57,687 nucleotides of DNA from the NCBI GenBank assembly GCA_002898075.1, contig BDSV01000096.1, positions 1-57,687 on the forward strand. Reading direction: 5' to 3'. The stretch comes from a bacterium BMS3Abin03. Lineage in GTDB: Bacteria; Bacteroidota; Ignavibacteria; Ignavibacteriales; Ignavibacteriaceae. Made by a program: the position numbers and the translations under genes. The first letter of the stretch is position 1; every line of letters starts with the position of its first letter. The notes beneath the pieces were generated by a model. That model was not told where the DNA came from. It made no database searches and was given only the letters and a program-made list of their open reading frames with translations. This document shows positions 42,572-51,753 of the stretch, one piece after another.

Positions 42572-45500
42572 ATGGTTCAAGGTACACAACAAGACGGCTT
42601 AATTTCCAAAATAATTGAGTGGTCACTTAATAATAAAATTTTAGTAATCATACTCACTGTCGCTCTTATTTTCGGTGGTATCTGGGCAATAAAAAACACT
42701 GCTGTCGATGCGATACCAGATTTGAGCGATGTACAGGTAATTATATATACCGAATATCCGGGTCAGGGTCCTCAGATTGTTGAAGACCAGGTTACCTATC
42801 CCCTAACAACTAAAATGCTTTCGGTACCTTATGCAAATGATGTCCGCGGTTATTCTTTCTTCGGGTTCTCGATGGTGTACATCATATTCGACGATGGGAC
42901 GGATATATACTGGGCGCGCAGCAGGGTGCTTGAATACTTAAGCTCTATGCAAAGCTCGTTGCCCGAAGGGGTAGCTCCTCAATTAGGTCCGGATGCTACA
43001 GGTTTGGGATGGGTTTACCAGTATATATTAAAATCCGATAAAAGAAGTTTACAGGAATTACGTTCAATTCAGGATTGGTTCTTACGTTATGAATTAACTG
43101 CCGTGCCGGGTGTTTCCGAAGTTGCCAGTATTGGCGGCTATGTGAAACAATACCAGGTTAGTGTCGATCCTACAAAACTTGCTTCTTACGACATACCGCT
43201 TAGCAAAATAAAGATGGCTATTAAGAAAAGTAACAACGATGTCGGCGGCAGATTAATGGAGATGGGCGAAACTGAATTTATGGTGAGAGGATTAGGATAT
43301 ATTAAAAATACAGAGGACTTGAAGAATGTAAATATTGGAACTAATAAAAGCACAGGAACACCTATTTTTCTCAGCGATGTTGCAAATATAGATATAGGAC
43401 CGGAGCTGCGCCGCGGTTTAGCCGACTGGAACGGTGAAGGTGAAGTTGTTGGCGGAATTATTATACAGCGGTTTGGTGAAAACGGGTTGGCTGTTATTGA
43501 ACGTGTTAAGAAACGATTGGAGGAATTAAAATCTTCTTTACCGGACGATGTAGAGATTATTACTGCATACGACAGGTCGGCTTTGATAAACAGGGCTGTC
43601 GATTATCTCGGCGATAAGCTCCTGGAGGAAGGTATTATTGTTGCGCTTGTAATTATTGGATTCTTGCTTCATTTCCGAAGTTCCCTTGTAGCTATTTTCA
43701 CCCTGCCAACAGCCGTACTTGCGGCATTGCTGGTAATGCACTTGCAGGGAATAAATGCAAATATAATGTCGCTTGGCGGCATAGCTATCGCCATTGGAGC
43801 AATGGTGGATGCTGCAATAATTATGGTTGAGAACTCACATTCACACATATTGCATAACCAGTTGCAGCCGAAAGAGAGACAGAAGCCTCATTGGGCTGTT
43901 ATAATGGAATCTTCTAAAGAAGTTGGACCGGCTATATTTTTCTCACTATTAGTTATAGTCGTTTCATTTCTGCCTGTATTTTCACTGGAACAACAAGAGG
44001 GACGTTTATTTAAACCTCTCGCTTTTACAAAAACTTACTCGATGGCAGCGGGCGCTATTTTATCTATTACCATAGTACCCGTACTAATGGGTTATTTTAT
44101 TCGCGGAAAGATGAAAAAGGAAGAAGATAATCCACTGACAAATTTCCTCATGAAATTGTACCATCCTGTAGTTGATTTTGTTATAAAGAGAAGATGGTGG
44201 GTTATAATAGTTGCAATTCTCACTGTAGTAATTACTTATATCCCTTTCTCTAAACTGGGTTCGGAGTTTATGCCTCCTTTGTACGAGGGCGATCTTCTTT
44301 ATATGCCTACTACTCTTCCGGGAATTTCAATAACCAAATCACGGGAAATCCTGCAGCAAACCGATAGAATTATTAAAACTTTCCCCGAAGTCAAATCGGT
44401 ATTCGGTAAAATCGGCAGGGCTGATACCCCAACCGATCCTGCACCTTTATCTATGATCGAGACAACTATTCAGCTAAAACCGGAAGATGAATGGCGGGAA
44501 GGGATGACCCCTGAAAAACTGATTGAGGAAATGAACACTGCTATTCAAATACCCGGCTTAACCAACGCATGGACAATGCCTATTAAAACAAGAATAGACA
44601 TGCTCTCTACAGGAATTAAAACACCGGTGGGTATTAAAATAAGCGGTCCCGATCTGGCGGTTCTTCAACGAATAGGGAAACAAATTGAAAGTGTTGCACG
44701 AACTATTACCGGTACACGTTCGGCGTTTGCAGAGCGTTCCGTTGGCGGTAATTATGTAGATTTCAAAATTAACCGGATTGCAATAGCAAGATACGGTCTT
44801 ACAATAGGTGACGTAGAGGATGTTTTTATGTCCGCAGTCGGTGGTATGAATATTACCAAAACTGTTGAAGGATTGGAAAGGTATCCCGTTAATCTTAGAT
44901 ACCAGAGAGCTTACAGAGAAAATCTCGAAGCACTGAGAAGAGTATTAATACCACTTCCAGGCGGCGGCAATATCCCTCTGGAAGAGCTTGGCGAGATTGT
45001 AGTATCGAAGGGTCCGCCCTCCATTAAATCCGAAAATGCCCGCCCGAATGCCTGGGTTTACATCGATATTGAAAACATTGATGTGGGAACATACGTAGAA
45101 AATGCTCAGCAAATTATAAGTGAAAAAGTAAAATTACCACCCGGTTATTCGCTTATATGGAGCGGACAATACGAGTATATGGAAAGAGCATCCAAAAAAT
45201 TAGCCCTGGTTATACCGGTAACATTACTATTGGTCATATTATTACTTTATTTCAATACAAAATCGTTTATAAAAACGGGAATAATTCTTCTTGCGCTTCC
45301 GTTTTCGATGGTCGGCTCTATCTGGTACCTCTATTTAGCCGATTACAATACCAGTGTTGCCGTATGGGTTGGAATAATAGCGCTGCTTGGTATTAGTGCG
45401 GAAACCGGTGTGGTAATGTTGCTTTACTTAGACATCGCTTACGAAAACTGGAAATCGAAGGGAATGCTTAAATCGTTAACGGCTCTGAAGGAATCCATAT

Positions 45501-45751
45501 TTGAAGGCGCTGTTAAAAGAATCAGACCGAAAATGATGACAATTACTGTTCTGTTCTTCGGTTTGCTTCCAATTGTTATCGGGCATGGAACCGGCGGTGA
45601 CGTAATGAAAAGAATTGCTGCCCCTATGATAGGAGGTATTTTTACAAGCTTTATTATGGAGTTGACAATTTTCCCGGCAGTGTTTTATCTCTTAAAGAAG
45701 AGAGAAATAAAAAAACTCAATTTAATAACTGAAAATAATCCGGAGACATAA
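42572..45751 (+). CDS. cusA: CusA/CzcA-family heavy-metal RND efflux pump
   Basis: 1059 residues, full length for HME-RND proteins. Seen: the N-terminal IIEWSLNNKILVIILTVALI helix, AVDAIPDLSDVQVIIYTEYP, SLGGIAIAIGAMVDAAIIMV (helix 4 proton-relay region), and a second hydrophobic block LLGISAETGVVMLLYLD, the CusA/CzcA-type helix motif. It drives metal export from periplasm or cytoplasm with protons. CusA-like by the adaptor; metal selectivity (Cu/Ag against Zn/Co) is inferred from the Met/His-rich neighbours. Confidence 0.92.
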   Translation: MVQGTQQDGLISKIIEWSLNNKILVIILTVALIFGGIWAIKNTAVDAIPDLSDVQVIIYTEYPGQGPQIVEDQVTYPLTTKMLSVPYANDVRGYSFFGFSMVYIIFDDGTDIYWARSRVLEYLSSMQSSLPEGVAPQLGPDATGLGWVYQYILKSDKRSLQELRSIQDWFLRYELTAVPGVSEVASIGGYVKQYQVSVDPTKLASYDIPLSKIKMAIKKSNNDVGGRLMEMGETEFMVRGLGYIKNTEDLKNVNIGTNKSTGTPIFLSDVANIDIGPELRRGLADWNGEGEVVGGIIIQRFGENGLAVIERVKKRLEELKSSLPDDVEIITAYDRSALINRAVDYLGDKLLEEGIIVALVIIGFLLHFRSSLVAIFTLPTAVLAALLVMHLQGINANIMSLGGIAIAIGAMVDAAIIMVENSHSHILHNQLQPKERQKPHWAVIMESSKEVGPAIFFSLLVIVVSFLPVFSLEQQEGRLFKPLAFTKTYSMAAGAILSITIVPVLMGYFIRGKMKKEEDNPLTNFLMKLYHPVVDFVIKRRWWVIIVAILTVVITYIPFSKLGSEFMPPLYEGDLLYMPTTLPGISITKSREILQQTDRIIKTFPEVKSVFGKIGRADTPTDPAPLSMIETTIQLKPEDEWREGMTPEKLIEEMNTAIQIPGLTNAWTMPIKTRIDMLSTGIKTPVGIKISGPDLAVLQRIGKQIESVARTITGTRSAFAERSVGGNYVDFKINRIAIARYGLTIGDVEDVFMSAVGGMNITKTVEGLERYPVNLRYQRAYRENLEALRRVLIPLPGGGNIPLEELGEIVVSKGPPSIKSENARPNAWVYIDIENIDVGTYVENAQQIISEKVKLPPGYSLIWSGQYEYMERASKKLALVIPVTLLLVILLLYFNTKSFIKTGIILLALPFSMVGSIWYLYLADYNTSVAVWVGIIALLGISAETGVVMLLYLDIAYENWKSKGMLKSLTALKESIFEGAVKRIRPKMMTITVLFFGLLPIVIGHGTGGDVMKRIAAPMIGGIFTSFIMELTIFPAVFYLLKKREIKKLNLITENNPET

Positions 45752-45754
45752 ATA

Positions 45755-46096
45755 ATGAAAAAGATAATTGCTTATATAAGAAAAGAGAAAGCTAACGTGG
45801 TTATTGAAAAATTAGAAGATGCGGGTGTTAAAGGAATGACACTCCTCGATGCAAATGCACTAGCGGAATGGGCTGATAAAGATGCCTTCAGCTTCTCAAT
45901 TCAGTATGTACAAAAGTACAGCAGCGTTGTAAAGATTGAAATGGTGTGCAACGACGAGAACTCTGATAATCTTGTAAATATAATAAGCGAAAACGGCAGA
46001 ACCGGGCACAGCGGCGACGGGTGGGTATTCGTTTCACCGATTGACAAAGCCGTTAGAATTAAAACCGGCGCTGTTAATGATTTTGATAGTCTTTAA
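45755..46096 (+). CDS. PII-like protein of the efflux operon (PII-NG type)
   Basis: 113 residues with a PII/ferredoxin-like fold: KKIIAYIRKEKANVVIEKLE at the start, a T-loop-like middle (FSFSIQYVQKYSSVVKIEMV), and NIISENGRTGHSGDGWVFVS, where GDGxVFV is the PII signature near the nucleotide site. It begins 3 bases after cusA. A PII subgroup coded next to metal RND pumps has been described (PII-NG) with unknown role. It may sense adenine nucleotides or metals and gate the pump. A shorter relative is at 55424-55699. Confidence 0.8.
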   Translation: MKKIIAYIRKEKANVVIEKLEDAGVKGMTLLDANALAEWADKDAFSFSIQYVQKYSSVVKIEMVCNDENSDNLVNIISENGRTGHSGDGWVFVSPIDKAVRIKTGAVNDFDSL

Positions 46097-46130
46097 TTAA
46101 AACTTTATAACAAAAAAAGGAAACTGAAAA

Positions 46131-46523
46131 ATGTTACACAAAACTTCTAAACTCGTTTTAACACTTGCAATCACTTTACTGATAGCAACCGGTTTATCTT
46201 TTGCCCAGGAGCATAACTCAAATGATCAGAAGAAAGGTGAGATGAAGGAGCATATGTCCGGTCAGAAAAATATGGATCATAAAATGATGGATTCGACAAA
46301 AACCGGAACGATGAAGATTAATAAATCGATAGTACGTTTGGGTGTTATCGATCTTGAAGCTATTGATAAAAATGGAGACGGCAAAGTCTTTCAGGATGTG
46401 ATGGACTGGAATGTAATTTCGGATGAACCGGCTGAATGCCCGCGATGCGGAATGAAACTCAAAGAGGTTACGCTTGGCAAAGCCAAATTTAATCTTATAA
46501 AGAATGGATTTGAAGTAAAATAA
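46131..46523 (+). CDS. Periplasmic Met/His-rich metal-binding protein
   Basis: 130 residues. A signal peptide (TLAITLLIATGLSFAQ) precedes a Met/His-rich segment (KEHMSGQKNMDHKMMD) and then a 60-residue domain (IDLEAIDKNGDGKVFQDVMD, AECPRCGMKL) nearly identical to the CusB tail. It has a CxxC pair and an EF-hand-like DKNGDG loop. A CusF-like periplasmic copper/silver carrier that hands metal to the CusCBA pump is the likely role. Confidence 0.72.
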   Translation: MLHKTSKLVLTLAITLLIATGLSFAQEHNSNDQKKGEMKEHMSGQKNMDHKMMDSTKTGTMKINKSIVRLGVIDLEAIDKNGDGKVFQDVMDWNVISDEPAECPRCGMKLKEVTLGKAKFNLIKNGFEVK

Positions 46524-46779
46524 TTCTTTGTTATCTCGGGGATGGCCTGAAAGTAGGAATTATGGATGCGTAATTCCCACGAACCTTGTCAGACAGCATG
46601 CAGGAATGTGAATCTAATTTATTTCCGAATATTTTGGATCCCCGCCTGCCTGTCTGTCTGGCAGGAAGGTTTTCACAGGAATGACAAATAAATCTCACTT
46701 TTAAGTCAACCCTTAAGGTTATTTTACAAGCGATCAGTATTTAATAAATGTAAAACAAATTACTGAAAGGAGAATTGAG
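46524..46779. repeat. Dispersed-repeat gap between metal genes
   Basis: No gene seen. The stretch carries a CTGCCTGTCTGTCTGGCAGG palindrome near 46650 within a longer block (GGATCCCCGCC ... CACAGGAATGACAAAT) of the kind also present in 30330-30470. It separates the pump operon from the Met-rich gene. Confidence 0.5.
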
Positions 46780-47259
46780 ATGTTTAGCAAACAAGTTAAT
46801 AGTGTTATTGAAAAGCTAACATTAGTAGTAATTATAGTTTTTGTTGTTAACTTTTCCATCGATGCTCAGAATATGCAGAGCGGTATGCATCAGAATATGC
46901 AGGGAATGATGCAGAACAATATAATGAATATGCAGCAGATGATGAATAATATGAACGAAATGAGCGGTCAGATGGATAAAATGATGCAGGAGATGAATCA
47001 GAACAAGGGACAAATGCAGCATTCCGAGAGTATGATGCAATTTATGAACAACATGAACGATATGTCGAAGAATATGGACGGCATGCTCAACCAGATGAAC
47101 GAAATGATGGAAAATAAAGATATGATGAACAATGAAAAAATTATGAAACAGATGGGTGAAATGATGGAAAAAATGAATGGTATGATAAAAAACTACCACG
47201 AAATGTTAAAACAGTTGGAACAACAAAATCAAATACAAGCTTCACCCGATAACGATTAG
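46780..47259 (+). CDS. Exported, very methionine-rich coiled-coil protein
   Basis: 159 residues. A signal peptide (LTLVVIIVFVVNFSIDAQ) is followed by a mature part dominated by Met, Asn, Gln and Glu (QNMQGMMQNNIMNMQQMMNN, MMQFMNNMNDMSKNMDGML). Met is about a quarter of it, with MxxM and MMxxM spacing along predicted helices. Such clusters bind Cu(I)/Ag(I) in other proteins, so periplasmic copper storage or sponge is likely. I recognise no family. A ribosome-binding site (AAAGGAG) precedes the ATG, and the next gene starts 1 base after the stop. Confidence 0.72.
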   Translation: MFSKQVNSVIEKLTLVVIIVFVVNFSIDAQNMQSGMHQNMQGMMQNNIMNMQQMMNNMNEMSGQMDKMMQEMNQNKGQMQHSESMMQFMNNMNDMSKNMDGMLNQMNEMMENKDMMNNEKIMKQMGEMMEKMNGMIKNYHEMLKQLEQQNQIQASPDND

Positions 47260-47260
47260 C

Positions 47261-48121
47261 ATGAGCGGGCGAAGCATAAATATCACTCTAATTTTGAGCG
47301 GTATCGTTTTATTCCTGATTAGTTTCAGTGAAGCCGGAATCGCTCAGGGTAAATTTATAGGAAATGCAACCTTGCAAGTTGTCGGCGGTAATTTTTCCGA
47401 TGGATCGCACTATGCATCGACTTATGTTTACGGAGGATTGAGATACCAGGAACAGAGATTTAATCTTAACCTGAACATCCCCGTAGTCTTTGCCGGTAAC
47501 GGTTCATTCACACAGGTTGGCGGAATTTATATCCCGAACAGTCACAATGGTGAAGATTCGGGCGGCATGTGGCACAATGATTCAACATCCCACGGCTCTA
47601 TGATGGATGACGAAAACGGAATGATGTCTTCACTTAATGCAGGTATTGGTGATCTTTATCTGTACGGAAGCTATAAAGTATTTCTTCAGAAAAATGTTCT
47701 GCCAGAAATTTCATTAGATAGTTATATTAAATTTCCTACTGCCACATCTTCTTTGAACATCGGAACGGGTAAGTTCGATTTTAACATAGCGGTTTCATTA
47801 AGGAAAACTTTCAACAAATTTTTATTCTATACACAATTGGGATATTTGTTCGTTGGGAAGACCGAGGGATCGGATGTTGTAAATCCGGTTACGTTCAGCA
47901 TAGGAATCGGGGCTTACCTGGGCAAAGGGAATCATGCTTTGTTTGCCGGCTACGATTCATATTCAACAATTGTAAATGGTTTTGCTTCACCCAAACAGTT
48001 TGCCCTCGGATACAGTTACATCGTAAGTCCGACTTTAAGTTATAATTTTATCACCTCTTTCGGTTTAAATAATTCTACCTCCGATTTTTCGTTATCGGGA
48101 GGTATTAACTTTGGTATTTAG
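47261..48121 (+). CDS. Outer-membrane beta-barrel protein, paralogue 1
   Basis: 286 residues with a signal peptide ending near IAQGK, a predicted barrel, and a Met/His-rich loop at 105-125 (GGMWHNDSTSHGSMMDDENG) that could bind metal. Shared with the protein at 56204-57091: the IKFPTATSSLNIGTGKFDF block (there IKIPTASKTTQISTGKIDF), and matching loops and ending. It resembles outer-membrane transporter proteins of unknown substrate. The Met-rich gene is directly upstream, so a link with metal uptake or export is plausible. Confidence 0.65.
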   Translation: MSGRSINITLILSGIVLFLISFSEAGIAQGKFIGNATLQVVGGNFSDGSHYASTYVYGGLRYQEQRFNLNLNIPVVFAGNGSFTQVGGIYIPNSHNGEDSGGMWHNDSTSHGSMMDDENGMMSSLNAGIGDLYLYGSYKVFLQKNVLPEISLDSYIKFPTATSSLNIGTGKFDFNIAVSLRKTFNKFLFYTQLGYLFVGKTEGSDVVNPVTFSIGIGAYLGKGNHALFAGYDSYSTIVNGFASPKQFALGYSYIVSPTLSYNFITSFGLNNSTSDFSLSGGINFGI

Positions 48122-48154
48122 TGCAATATTAAAAAGAGAAAAACGGAGACTGCT

Positions 48155-49108
48155 ATGAAATGCAACAATTGCGGTGCTCATAATAAAGATGATAATAAAT
48201 TTTGTGTTAAGTGCGGAGCTAAATTAGAGAAACAGCAAAATCTTACATCGATATTCTGCCCTGAGTGCGGTACGGAAAATCAATTGAAGAATAAATTTTG
48301 TATTAGCTGCGGAAGCGAATTAAACATCCGGCAAAATCAAAATATTGAAAATAAATCTGCAGATATACATAGGAAAAAGCAGCATAAACCGCATCGACAA
48401 AAGAGATATGCAAAGGGAAAAAACTTCAGTTTGATTGAAGATATTAAGAAACACAAGGTTACATCGGCAGTAGTAATTATAATTGCCGGCTACCTTCTAT
48501 TTCAGTTTATTCCGCAGGAACCGAAAGTAAACACAAACGTTTCGTCCCGTTTTCAGCAAACTAATATTCCTGTCAACAGGGGAAATACTAAGCTAAATGA
48601 GATAGCTTCTAAATTTGTATGCTCCTGCGGTACTTGCGGAGAACTTTCGCTTGAAACCTGCGGCTGCCCGACTGCGGAAGAAGAGCATGCGCTCATTAAT
48701 ACTATGTTAAGTCAAAATCTTAGTGTTGATGAAATTGTTGTTGCTGTTGCAAATAAATACGGCTGGTTAAAAAGCGAATACTACCCGCAGTATAAACAGA
48801 TAGATAAAAGTAAAGTTTGGTTCGGCGGAACCAGCCAAACATTAAGCAATACAAAAGGAAATAATCTTGTATCAAACGGTAATGTATCAAATATCGCCAC
48901 GTTAGCCGATCGCTATACAATCATAACCCAGTTTGAATGTCCTTGCGGTCAATGCGACATAAAAGAACTTTCGGAATGTAATTGTACTCATCCGAAAGGA
49001 GCTATAGAAGTGAAAGGATACATCGATCAATTGATTGCGGAAAATGATTTAACAGCGAGCCAGATAATTGAAAAAGTTAATACTAAATACGGCGGAAGAA
49101 AAATCTAA
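48155..49108 (+). CDS. Zinc-ribbon protein with two CcmH-like modules
   Basis: 317 residues. Two N-terminal zinc ribbons (MKCNNCGAHNKDDNKFCVKC, then CPECGTENQLKNKFCISC) lie in the cytoplasm; one membrane helix (about 107-125, VTSAVVIIIAGYLLFQF) follows. Outside are two copies of a Cys-rich module: FVCSCGTCGELSLETCGCPT and FECPCGQCDIKELSECNCTH, each ending in an NKYG/TKYG helix. These resemble the CcmH/CycL thiol-redox domain of cytochrome c maturation. The proposed role is thiol or haem handling with the CcmF encoded at 53012. The arrangement is unusual. Confidence 0.65.
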   Translation: MKCNNCGAHNKDDNKFCVKCGAKLEKQQNLTSIFCPECGTENQLKNKFCISCGSELNIRQNQNIENKSADIHRKKQHKPHRQKRYAKGKNFSLIEDIKKHKVTSAVVIIIAGYLLFQFIPQEPKVNTNVSSRFQQTNIPVNRGNTKLNEIASKFVCSCGTCGELSLETCGCPTAEEEHALINTMLSQNLSVDEIVVAVANKYGWLKSEYYPQYKQIDKSKVWFGGTSQTLSNTKGNNLVSNGNVSNIATLADRYTIITQFECPCGQCDIKELSECNCTHPKGAIEVKGYIDQLIAENDLTASQIIEKVNTKYGGRKI

Positions 49109-49133
49109 TAAAAAAAATGGAAGGGATAACGAT

Positions 49134-49805
49134 ATGGTACGTTTCTGTCCTAATTGCGGCAACAAAATAGAACCGGGCAGTAAATTCTGCGGTAGCTGCG
49201 GCAGCAGCTTACCGAAACAAACAGTACCGGGCAGTGATGGCTCTAAGAAAGAAATTGTACTCGGACAGACAAAGAAACCCAACTATAAAATTCTTATTAC
49301 AATATTCTATGTAGCTGTTCTTGCCGGAAGCTTGTTTTACTATTTTGCTACCACAATGACAAAAGAAGAAATGGTAATTAGCGAACAGCCGGAAGTATTA
49401 TCCGGTATCGAATATCCTTCATCCCGCTACGATATGCAGCCGGTGGAAGCACAGGTTGAGAACGGTAAGATAATATTGCCGCTCGACGAAGTACTGGATA
49501 AAAAGTTTGTGAGATTTGTTTATAAAGGTACAACTTCCGAGATACCGCTGCTGGCATATATAAGTGAAGAAGGAAAGCTGATAACATCAATAAGTATGTG
49601 CGAACCGTGCAATTCAACTACTTTCCATATTTCCGGGAATAAACTGATTTGTAATTCATGCGGTTCAACCTGGGATCTTAATGATCTCGATGCTATAAGC
49701 GGATCTTGCGGCAAGTATCCTCCCGACCCAATACCAAGCAGTGTTAACGGAAACAAGATTCAAATTGATGAATCGGCAGTCCTCAACTGGAAAAGAAGAG
49801 TTTAA
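49134..49805 (+). CDS. Zinc-ribbon DUF2318 (FtrD-like) membrane protein
   Basis: 223 residues starting at 49134, where GGAAGG lies about 10 bases upstream; the frame is also open to an ATG at 49068 inside the previous gene. A zinc ribbon (VRFCPNCGNKIEPGSKFCGSCG) precedes a membrane helix (KILITIFYVAVLAGSLFYYF). The outer domain has ISMCEPCNSTTFHISGNKLI, then CNSCGSTWDLN and SGSCGKYPPDPIPSSVNG, the DUF2318 pattern of FtrD-like metal/redox proteins. In Campylobacter P19-type iron systems a DUF2318 gene also precedes FtsX- and LolD-like genes, as here. Confidence 0.75.
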   Translation: MVRFCPNCGNKIEPGSKFCGSCGSSLPKQTVPGSDGSKKEIVLGQTKKPNYKILITIFYVAVLAGSLFYYFATTMTKEEMVISEQPEVLSGIEYPSSRYDMQPVEAQVENGKIILPLDEVLDKKFVRFVYKGTTSEIPLLAYISEEGKLITSISMCEPCNSTTFHISGNKLICNSCGSTWDLNDLDAISGSCGKYPPDPIPSSVNGNKIQIDESAVLNWKRRV

Positions 49806-49818
49806 GCGGAAGGAAACC

Positions 49819-50979
49819 ATGAACATTTATTCAATTTCAGTTCAAAGCTTGAAGAGAAGAAGAACAAAAACTTTCTTCCTTATTTTCGGATTGGTGTTAG
49901 CTGTTTCATCGGTTGTAACACTTACGGTAATCTCAAAAAACATGAGCGAAAGTGTTTCGAAAGATCTGGATGAATACGGTGCGAATATTATTATCACACC
50001 AAAATCAAATGAGCTTGCACTAAATTACGGCAGTTTATCTATCGGTGAATTATCATACGACCGGAGTAATTTATTTGAAAGTGACGTTGATAAAATTAAG
50101 GAGATCAAGAACTTTAAAAACATAAGTGTTATTTCGCCAAAGCTTTTAGTTGTTGACAAGATAGATTCCCTACAAACACTCATAGCCGGAATTAAGTTTG
50201 ATAAGGAATATGCGCTGAAAAAATGGTGGAAAATAGATGGCAGAATTCCTGAAAAAGCTTCCGGAGTTCTACTCGGTTCTGAAGCATCGACAAAACTGAA
50301 GCTGAATTTGAATGATAAAATTCTCATAAAAGGTACAAACTTTTCCGTCGTTGGTGTAATCCAACCGACAGGGTCACAGGATGATGCAATGGTTTTCATA
50401 GACCTCCATATTGCTCAGCAGTTATTCGATAAAGGTGAAAACCTGAGCTTGATTGAGCTTTCGGCTTTGTGTTACGATTGCCCGGTTGAAGAAATAGTAA
50501 GACAGATTTCACAAAAGCTGCCTAACGCAAAAGTTAGCGCAATAAGGCAGTCGATTGATTCAAAAATGGCAGCGGTTGCCAAGTTCGAAGATTTTTCGTT
50601 CGGTATCTCAATAGTGATACTTATTATCAGTTTGCTGATTGTATTCACAAACGTTAACTCTTCATTGAATGAGAGGATAAGAGAGATTGGCGTATTTAAA
50701 GCTATTGGTTTCAGAAACAGGGATATTTTTAAAATAGTATTTTTTGAAGTGTTGATTGCAAGCGGAATAGCCGGATTACTTGGTTATTTAATAGGTATAG
50801 CTGCTGCAAACATTATTATGCCTTTGCTCGATTCCAATGCTGTAATCGGGTTTAAGTTCGACCCTGAAATATTTCTGATAGCATCCATGTTATCAATTGT
50901 TGTTGGAATTATGGCGGCATTTTACCCTGCTTACAAAGCAACTAAATTAGATCCTACAGTAGCATTTAGAACTTTATAA
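49819..50979 (+). CDS. FtsX/MacB-type ABC transporter permease
   Basis: 386 residues from 49819, chosen because GGAAGG precedes this ATG and MNIYSISVQSLKRRRTKTFF is a standard MacB-family N terminus; an upstream ATG (49741) would overlap the DUF2318 gene. One helix near the start, a periplasmic domain (about 45-260) and three C-terminal helices (FSFGISIVILIISLLIVFTN, NERIREIGVFKAIGFRNRDI, ending AFYPAYKATKLDPTVAFRTL) give the FtsX layout. It is encoded just before its ATPase. The substrate could be a metal-, haem- or lipoprotein-linked process. Confidence 0.88.
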   Translation: MNIYSISVQSLKRRRTKTFFLIFGLVLAVSSVVTLTVISKNMSESVSKDLDEYGANIIITPKSNELALNYGSLSIGELSYDRSNLFESDVDKIKEIKNFKNISVISPKLLVVDKIDSLQTLIAGIKFDKEYALKKWWKIDGRIPEKASGVLLGSEASTKLKLNLNDKILIKGTNFSVVGVIQPTGSQDDAMVFIDLHIAQQLFDKGENLSLIELSALCYDCPVEEIVRQISQKLPNAKVSAIRQSIDSKMAAVAKFEDFSFGISIVILIISLLIVFTNVNSSLNERIREIGVFKAIGFRNRDIFKIVFFEVLIASGIAGLLGYLIGIAAANIIMPLLDSNAVIGFKFDPEIFLIASMLSIVVGIMAAFYPAYKATKLDPTVAFRTL

Positions 50980-50991
50980 TATGGTATTAAA

Positions 50992-51729
50992 ATGAGTTTA
51001 ATAGAAACACAAAATCTTATAAAAAACTACCAAAGCGGCGGCGAAGTAGTAAATGCCGTAAATGGTGTATCGTTCGTAATAGAACAAGGCGATTTTGTTA
51101 CGGTAATGGGTCCATCCGGTTCTGGTAAAAGCACGCTGTTAACTATACTCGGCGGACTGACAAGACCCACAGCAGGTAATGTTATTGTGGATTCGATAAA
51201 CATTTCCGAACTTACTTCGAATCAAATAGCTGCTTTCAGAAGAGAGTATATCGGTTTTGTGTTTCAATCATTTCAACTTATACCGTATTTAACGGTGCTT
51301 GAAAATGTTATGCTGCCGCTGATAATAAAGAACGACACACAACCCGTAAAAAAAGATAAAGCCGATACAATACTTGAAAAAGTCGGGTTAGATAAAAAAG
51401 CGAACCGTCTCGTCGAACAATTAAGCGGCGGAGAGCAGCAAAGAGTGGCAATTGCACGTGCAATAGTAAATGAACCATTAATTATCCTTGCTGATGAACC
51501 TACCGGAAACCTGGATACAAATACCGGTTACGAAATTCTCGAATTGTTCACACAATTAAACAACGAAGGTAAAACTATAATTATTGTTACTCATAATGAA
51601 GAGTTTAAATACTTAACCGATTATACACTTCTTTTTAAAGACGGCAGATTAAATGATAGAATAATCAATCAAAAAGATAATTGGACTGCAGCAGCTGCAA
51701 ACAAAAATTCTGTTTTAAACAGTAATTGA
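50992..51729 (+). CDS. LolD/MacB-type ABC transporter ATPase
   Basis: 245 residues. Walker [11 protein letters not shown]-loop [17 protein letters not shown], signature [19 protein letters not shown], Walker [14 protein letters not shown], and H-loop [10 protein letters not shown] are all intact. It lies 12 bases after the FtsX permease and powers it. Confidence 0.92.
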   Translation: MSLIETQNLIKNYQSGGEVVNAVNGVSFVIEQGDFVTVMGPSGSGKSTLLTILGGLTRPTAGNVIVDSINISELTSNQIAAFRREYIGFVFQSFQLIPYLTVLENVMLPLIIKNDTQPVKKDKADTILEKVGLDKKANRLVEQLSGGEQQRVAIARAIVNEPLIILADEPTGNLDTNTGYEILELFTQLNNEGKTIIIVTHNEEFKYLTDYTLLFKDGRLNDRIINQKDNWTAAAANKNSVLNSN

Positions 51730-51753
51730 ACAGGAACAAAAAGAATTTTAACA

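Noticed and set aside
46822-47199. 125-residue His-rich frame on the minus strand
   Set aside because: It is the complement of the Met-rich gene: ATG codons read as CAT (His) on the other strand. Signal peptide, ribosome-binding site and context support the plus-strand gene.
49068-49133. 22-residue N-terminal extension of the DUF2318 protein
   Set aside because: It overlaps the previous gene; the ATG at 49134 has GGAAGG upstream and begins directly at the zinc ribbon.
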